From: Desulfuromonadales bacterium
Lineage (GTDB): Bacteria; Desulfobacterota; Desulfuromonadia; Desulfuromonadales; BM103
Length of the DNA: 64,000 nt
Direction: 5' to 3'
Assembly (NCBI GenBank): GCA_014860225.1
Contig: JACZKE010000053.1
Coordinates: 1-64,000 of the forward strand
Shown: piece after piece, positions 61,850 to 64,000 of the stretch
How positions within the stretch are numbered: position 1 is the first letter of the stretch
How the letters are laid out: every line of letters starts with the position of its first letter
Notes under the pieces: model-generated
Databases searched by the model: none
The model's input: the letters and a program-made list of their open reading frames with translations, nothing else
Told to the model about the DNA's origin: nothing
Made by a program: the position numbers and the translations under genes

Positions 61850-62296
61850 TCAAGGCTCTACAGCCCTATCAACCCACTTACTCCCCTGCAAAACCTCAAA
61901 CTCGGCATTTACAAACGGCCGATCCTGCTTCTTAACCTGATCGATATATACCCTGCCCGCCTCACTGGTGGTCTTCTTTTTCGGGATCTCTTTGGTGACC
62001 TTGAGCAACTCCAGATTCACCTGGTGTTTCCTGAGTCCGAGGATCGGCACAGCCAGGGCAACAACGAGTGCTAGAAAGGCGACCACGTAGAGCACGCTCC
62101 TGTTGATCTGAATCGGCAGCGGAGCCCAGAGTGCCAGGTTGAAGATGACTATGCCGACCCAGAAAACGGTCTTGCACATCATTGACGCCTTTTGGCTGGC
62201 GCTGCGCAACGCACGGATATCTTTTGCCTCTAAGGCAAGGCCCTTGTCGACAGCGTCTTTAACGATCTGATATATCGGGTTGATTTTGTCACCCAT
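61850..62296 (-). CDS. Two-span membrane protein of unknown function
   Basis: 148 residues from MGDKINPIYQ; the ATG overlaps the end of the lapA-like gene by 8 bp. Two transmembrane spans (about 45-62 and 70-88) and a basic C-terminal tail (VTKEIPKKKTTSEAG). Family unknown. A longer start at 62368 would overlap lapA widely and is rejected. Confidence 0.7.
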   Translation of the reverse strand: MGDKINPIYQIVKDAVDKGLALEAKDIRALRSASQKASMMCKTVFWVGIVIFNLALWAPLPIQINRSVLYVVAFLALVVALAVPILGLRKHQVNLELLKVTKEIPKKKTTSEAGRVYIDQVKKQDRPFVNAEFEVLQGSKWVDRAVEP

Positions 62297-62588
62297 GTGC
62301 TTGTTTGTCTCCCTGCATGGCAACGTCTGCAGCTTCCTGCTTTGCAGACTCTTTGGCTTGCAAAGCAACCTGAGTCTTCACCTGTTTGCGGTTGCGAACA
62401 AAACGCAGGTAACTGTTCAGCAGCCAACCGATAATGATTCCGATTCCCAGGATAATGAAAACCAGCAACACAATGGTCATCTCGACTGACCAGGACAGAA
62501 ATTCAACCCTGACAAATTCAGTATTCTGAGAGATAAAGATAAAGACGAGAAACGCCAGAACAAGACTGATACCGAGCTTAATCTTCAT
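62289..62588 (-). CDS. lapA: LapA-domain (DUF1049) membrane protein
   Basis: 99 residues with two transmembrane helices (about 5-22 and 38-62), the SQNTEFVRVEFLSWSVEM link and a basic, helical C-terminal tail, the pattern of LapA involved in LPS assembly control. Preceded by a GTGAGGTGTGAGGAG run similar to the heptamer at 2964. Confidence 0.85.
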   Translation of the reverse strand: MKIKLGISLVLAFLVFIFISQNTEFVRVEFLSWSVEMTIVLLVFIILGIGIIIGWLLNSYLRFVRNRKQVKTQVALQAKESAKQEAADVAMQGDKQAHG

Positions 62589-62618
62589 TTTTTAACTCCT
62601 CACACCTCACGCTCCAAT

Positions 62619-63014
62619 TTAACATCCGCAACCGCAATTGTGACACACCACTTTATTGCTTCCTTCCGGCTCGATCATTTCCGGAGCAAACGCAACACGC
62701 GAAACGCCACGGCGGATATCTTCGAATAAATCACAGTTGGCGCTCTGGCCAATGATGTGTCCCAGGCAGAGGTTGCTGATGTGATCTCCAGGTGAGCGCA
62801 GTCGGATCGTATTGAGCAGGTCACCGTAGCCGTTCACCTCAAGTACAGTGTCAGGCGCTTCAAGGTAAGTGACTGTAATTCCGAGAGTGTTCAGCTCATC
62901 ATGGAGAGTACCAATAAACCCGTTAAGTGCGGCTGAATCGACCTCATGAGACCATTCGCGGTTGGTGATTCGGTATCCGTAGAGAACGACGGTAATCTCT
63001 TTCTGCATTCTCAC
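62619..63014 (-). CDS. Hypothetical protein ending in a CxxCxCxC motif
   Basis: 131 residues. The start is a GTG overlapping the PDZ gene stop, or the ATG two codons later. Mixed alpha/beta, no signal peptide. The last residues CHNCGCGC are a dense Cys motif able to bind zinc, copper or a cluster; another Cys pair occurs at NLCLG and NCDLF. No family recognised. Confidence 0.65.
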   Translation of the reverse strand: MRMQKEITVVLYGYRITNREWSHEVDSAALNGFIGTLHDELNTLGITVTYLEAPDTVLEVNGYGDLLNTIRLRSPGDHISNLCLGHIIGQSANCDLFEDIRRGVSRVAFAPEMIEPEGSNKVVCHNCGCGC

Positions 63015-63430
63015 TTGTCCTCAATGCTGCCGGCTGAACCATCTTGCAGCGTCGGCGTTACAGTCAGGCGTGGGTCGAGCGAAGTACGCTGAAGTGTCAC
63101 CCGGCCCACACCGGCGACTCCCGGCCGGCGATAAATGAGCTCGACAGAACTGCCGACGGGACCCCAGAGATGCTCAGAGATGACTGTGCCGAAGTCGCTG
63201 CCCAGCAACAAGAAATCATTGACCTGAAAAATCAGGTCACCGGGCAACAGGCCCTTGTCCGCGGCAGGTGTATTCTCCAGCACGTTCAGCACGACCAGGT
63301 CACCGTTGATGGTCGGCACAACCTGCAAGCCGATACCGCCGAACTTCATCTCGTCTGCCATAACCGGTGCCGCCAGGCAAACGGCGATGAACAGAACACC
63401 GGACAGCAGGATATAACAGAAACGGGTCAT
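63011..63430 (-). CDS. Exported single-PDZ-domain protein
   Basis: 139 residues from MTRFCYILLSGVLF. Signal peptide ending MADE, then one PDZ domain (about 28-115) with GIGLQVVPTINGDLVVLNVLENTPAADKGLLPGDLIFQVND. No protease domain. It may be an adaptor for envelope proteases or secretion. A longer start at 63487 is less likely. Confidence 0.78.
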   Translation of the reverse strand: MTRFCYILLSGVLFIAVCLAAPVMADEMKFGGIGLQVVPTINGDLVVLNVLENTPAADKGLLPGDLIFQVNDFLLLGSDFGTVISEHLWGPVGSSVELIYRRPGVAGVGRVTLQRTSLDPRLTVTPTLQDGSAGSIEDK

Positions 63431-63553
63431 GGTAGAGACACTCTCGGTAGAGTACGGGAAAAGATCATGGAATGGCGAAGCAATCAAATATCAAAATCTT
63501 CGCTTCGGCCCGTATAGTCCGGCATACTGCTGGGCGGATTTTTTGCGTCGCCA

Positions 63554-64000
63554 TCATGATTGATGAATCCAGGAGATGTCACCGCAGCCTTCACGGAGGA
63601 CTTCAATTTTGTCGTCGATCAAGCTGATCACGGTGGAAGGATCGCCGAAGCGGATGCCGCCATCGATAACCAGATCGAGCATATGCCCCATAGTGGCTTC
63701 AATTTCTACAGGGTCGTGCAAGGGCGTTTCCCCGGTCAGATTGGCGCTGGTGGTGACTAAAGGGTGGCCCAGTTCGCGCACAATAGCCAGGGCAATCTGA
63801 TCATCGGGAATACGGATACCAACCGTTTTCTGGCGGGTGATCAGGCTGTCCGGCACGACACGGGTGGCATCAAGAACAAAGGTGTAGGGTCCCGGAAGGT
63901 GGCGTTTCATAATCTTGAAGGCGAAATTACTTATCTGCGCGTAATTGGCAGCATCGGAAAGGTCGGAACAGATAAAGGAAAAAGGTTTGCGGGCATCGCG
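63554..64000 (-). CDS. Sua5/YciO/YrdC-family protein, start beyond window
   Basis: The C-terminal 148 residues are in the window; the reading frame is open to the right edge. KPFSFICSDLSDAANYAQIS, MKRHLPGPYTFVLDAT, VGIRIPDD and LVTTSANLTG are family motifs. Members make threonylcarbamoyl-AMP for tRNA modification; the YciO branch has unknown function and cannot be excluded. Confidence 0.88.
   Translation of the reverse strand, partial: RDARKPFSFICSDLSDAANYAQISNFAFKIMKRHLPGPYTFVLDATRVVPDSLITRQKTVGIRIPDDQIALAIVRELGHPLVTTSANLTGETPLHDPVEIEATMGHMLDLVIDGGIRFGDPSTVISLIDDKIEVLREGCGDISWIHQS

Overview
The window looks like chromosomal DNA of a Desulfuromonadales/Geobacterales-type bacterium (Desulfobacterota). 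The main evidence is the gene order tRNA-Val, thrS, infC, rpmI, rplT, pheS, pheT, ihfA, merR-like, surE, pcm, yqaA-like, nlpD, rpoS, apt. Secreted multicopper oxidases, a periplasmic c-type cytochrome, a HcpR/Fnr-type regulator and several c-di-GMP proteins fit this group. No species can be named from the sequence alone.

Layout. 1-285 is an intergenic repeat and a terminator, next to tRNA-Arg(CCT). 462-12812 is the leftward translation and stress block listed above. 13110-18713 is a 5.6 kb integrative element inserted in tRNA-Val(CAC). It has a tyrosine integrase, an AlpA-like regulator, small Cys-rich and phage-type proteins, a winged-helix protein with iteron-like repeats and a likely -1 frameshift, but no recognisable capsid or packaging genes. 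18863-22233 holds cobO, an HD protein, a ferredoxin-like protein, a YgbA-like nitric-oxide-response protein and a Crp/Fnr regulator, with striking 14-bp tandem arrays between the last two. 22413-25055 is a subtilase. 25280-35639 is a probable secreted-protein operon: a 1926-aa SdrD/beta-helix protein followed by three cupredoxin proteins that appear to divide one multicopper-oxidase active site between them.

36538-43170 is a tightly coupled copper-handling operon: NosL-like, small protein, FtsX-like permease, ATPase, membrane protein, SCO, cytochrome-periplasmic binding protein fusion, lipoprotein. A NarX/NarL-type two-component system (43393-45029) sits next to it. Then come dodecin, a RelE-type fragment, a hot-dog thioesterase, an ABC-2 exporter, tamB-tamA, a 1.2 kb repeat-rich gap, the pntAA-pntAB-pntB transhydrogenase operon, a c-di-GMP group (MshEN, GGDEF, PilZ), small envelope proteins and the start-truncated end of a Sua5/YciO gene at the right edge.

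How they work together: the left block supplies translation and stationary-phase control. The middle forms an oxidative/copper envelope system (oxidases, copper delivery, redox sensor). The element is the most clearly foreign part. The strongest leads for something undescribed are the split multicopper oxidase with shared calcium-type repeats, the frameshifted iteron-linked gene of the integrative element, the 14-bp arrays beside the NO-response genes, and the subtilase with an internal lipobox-like segment.
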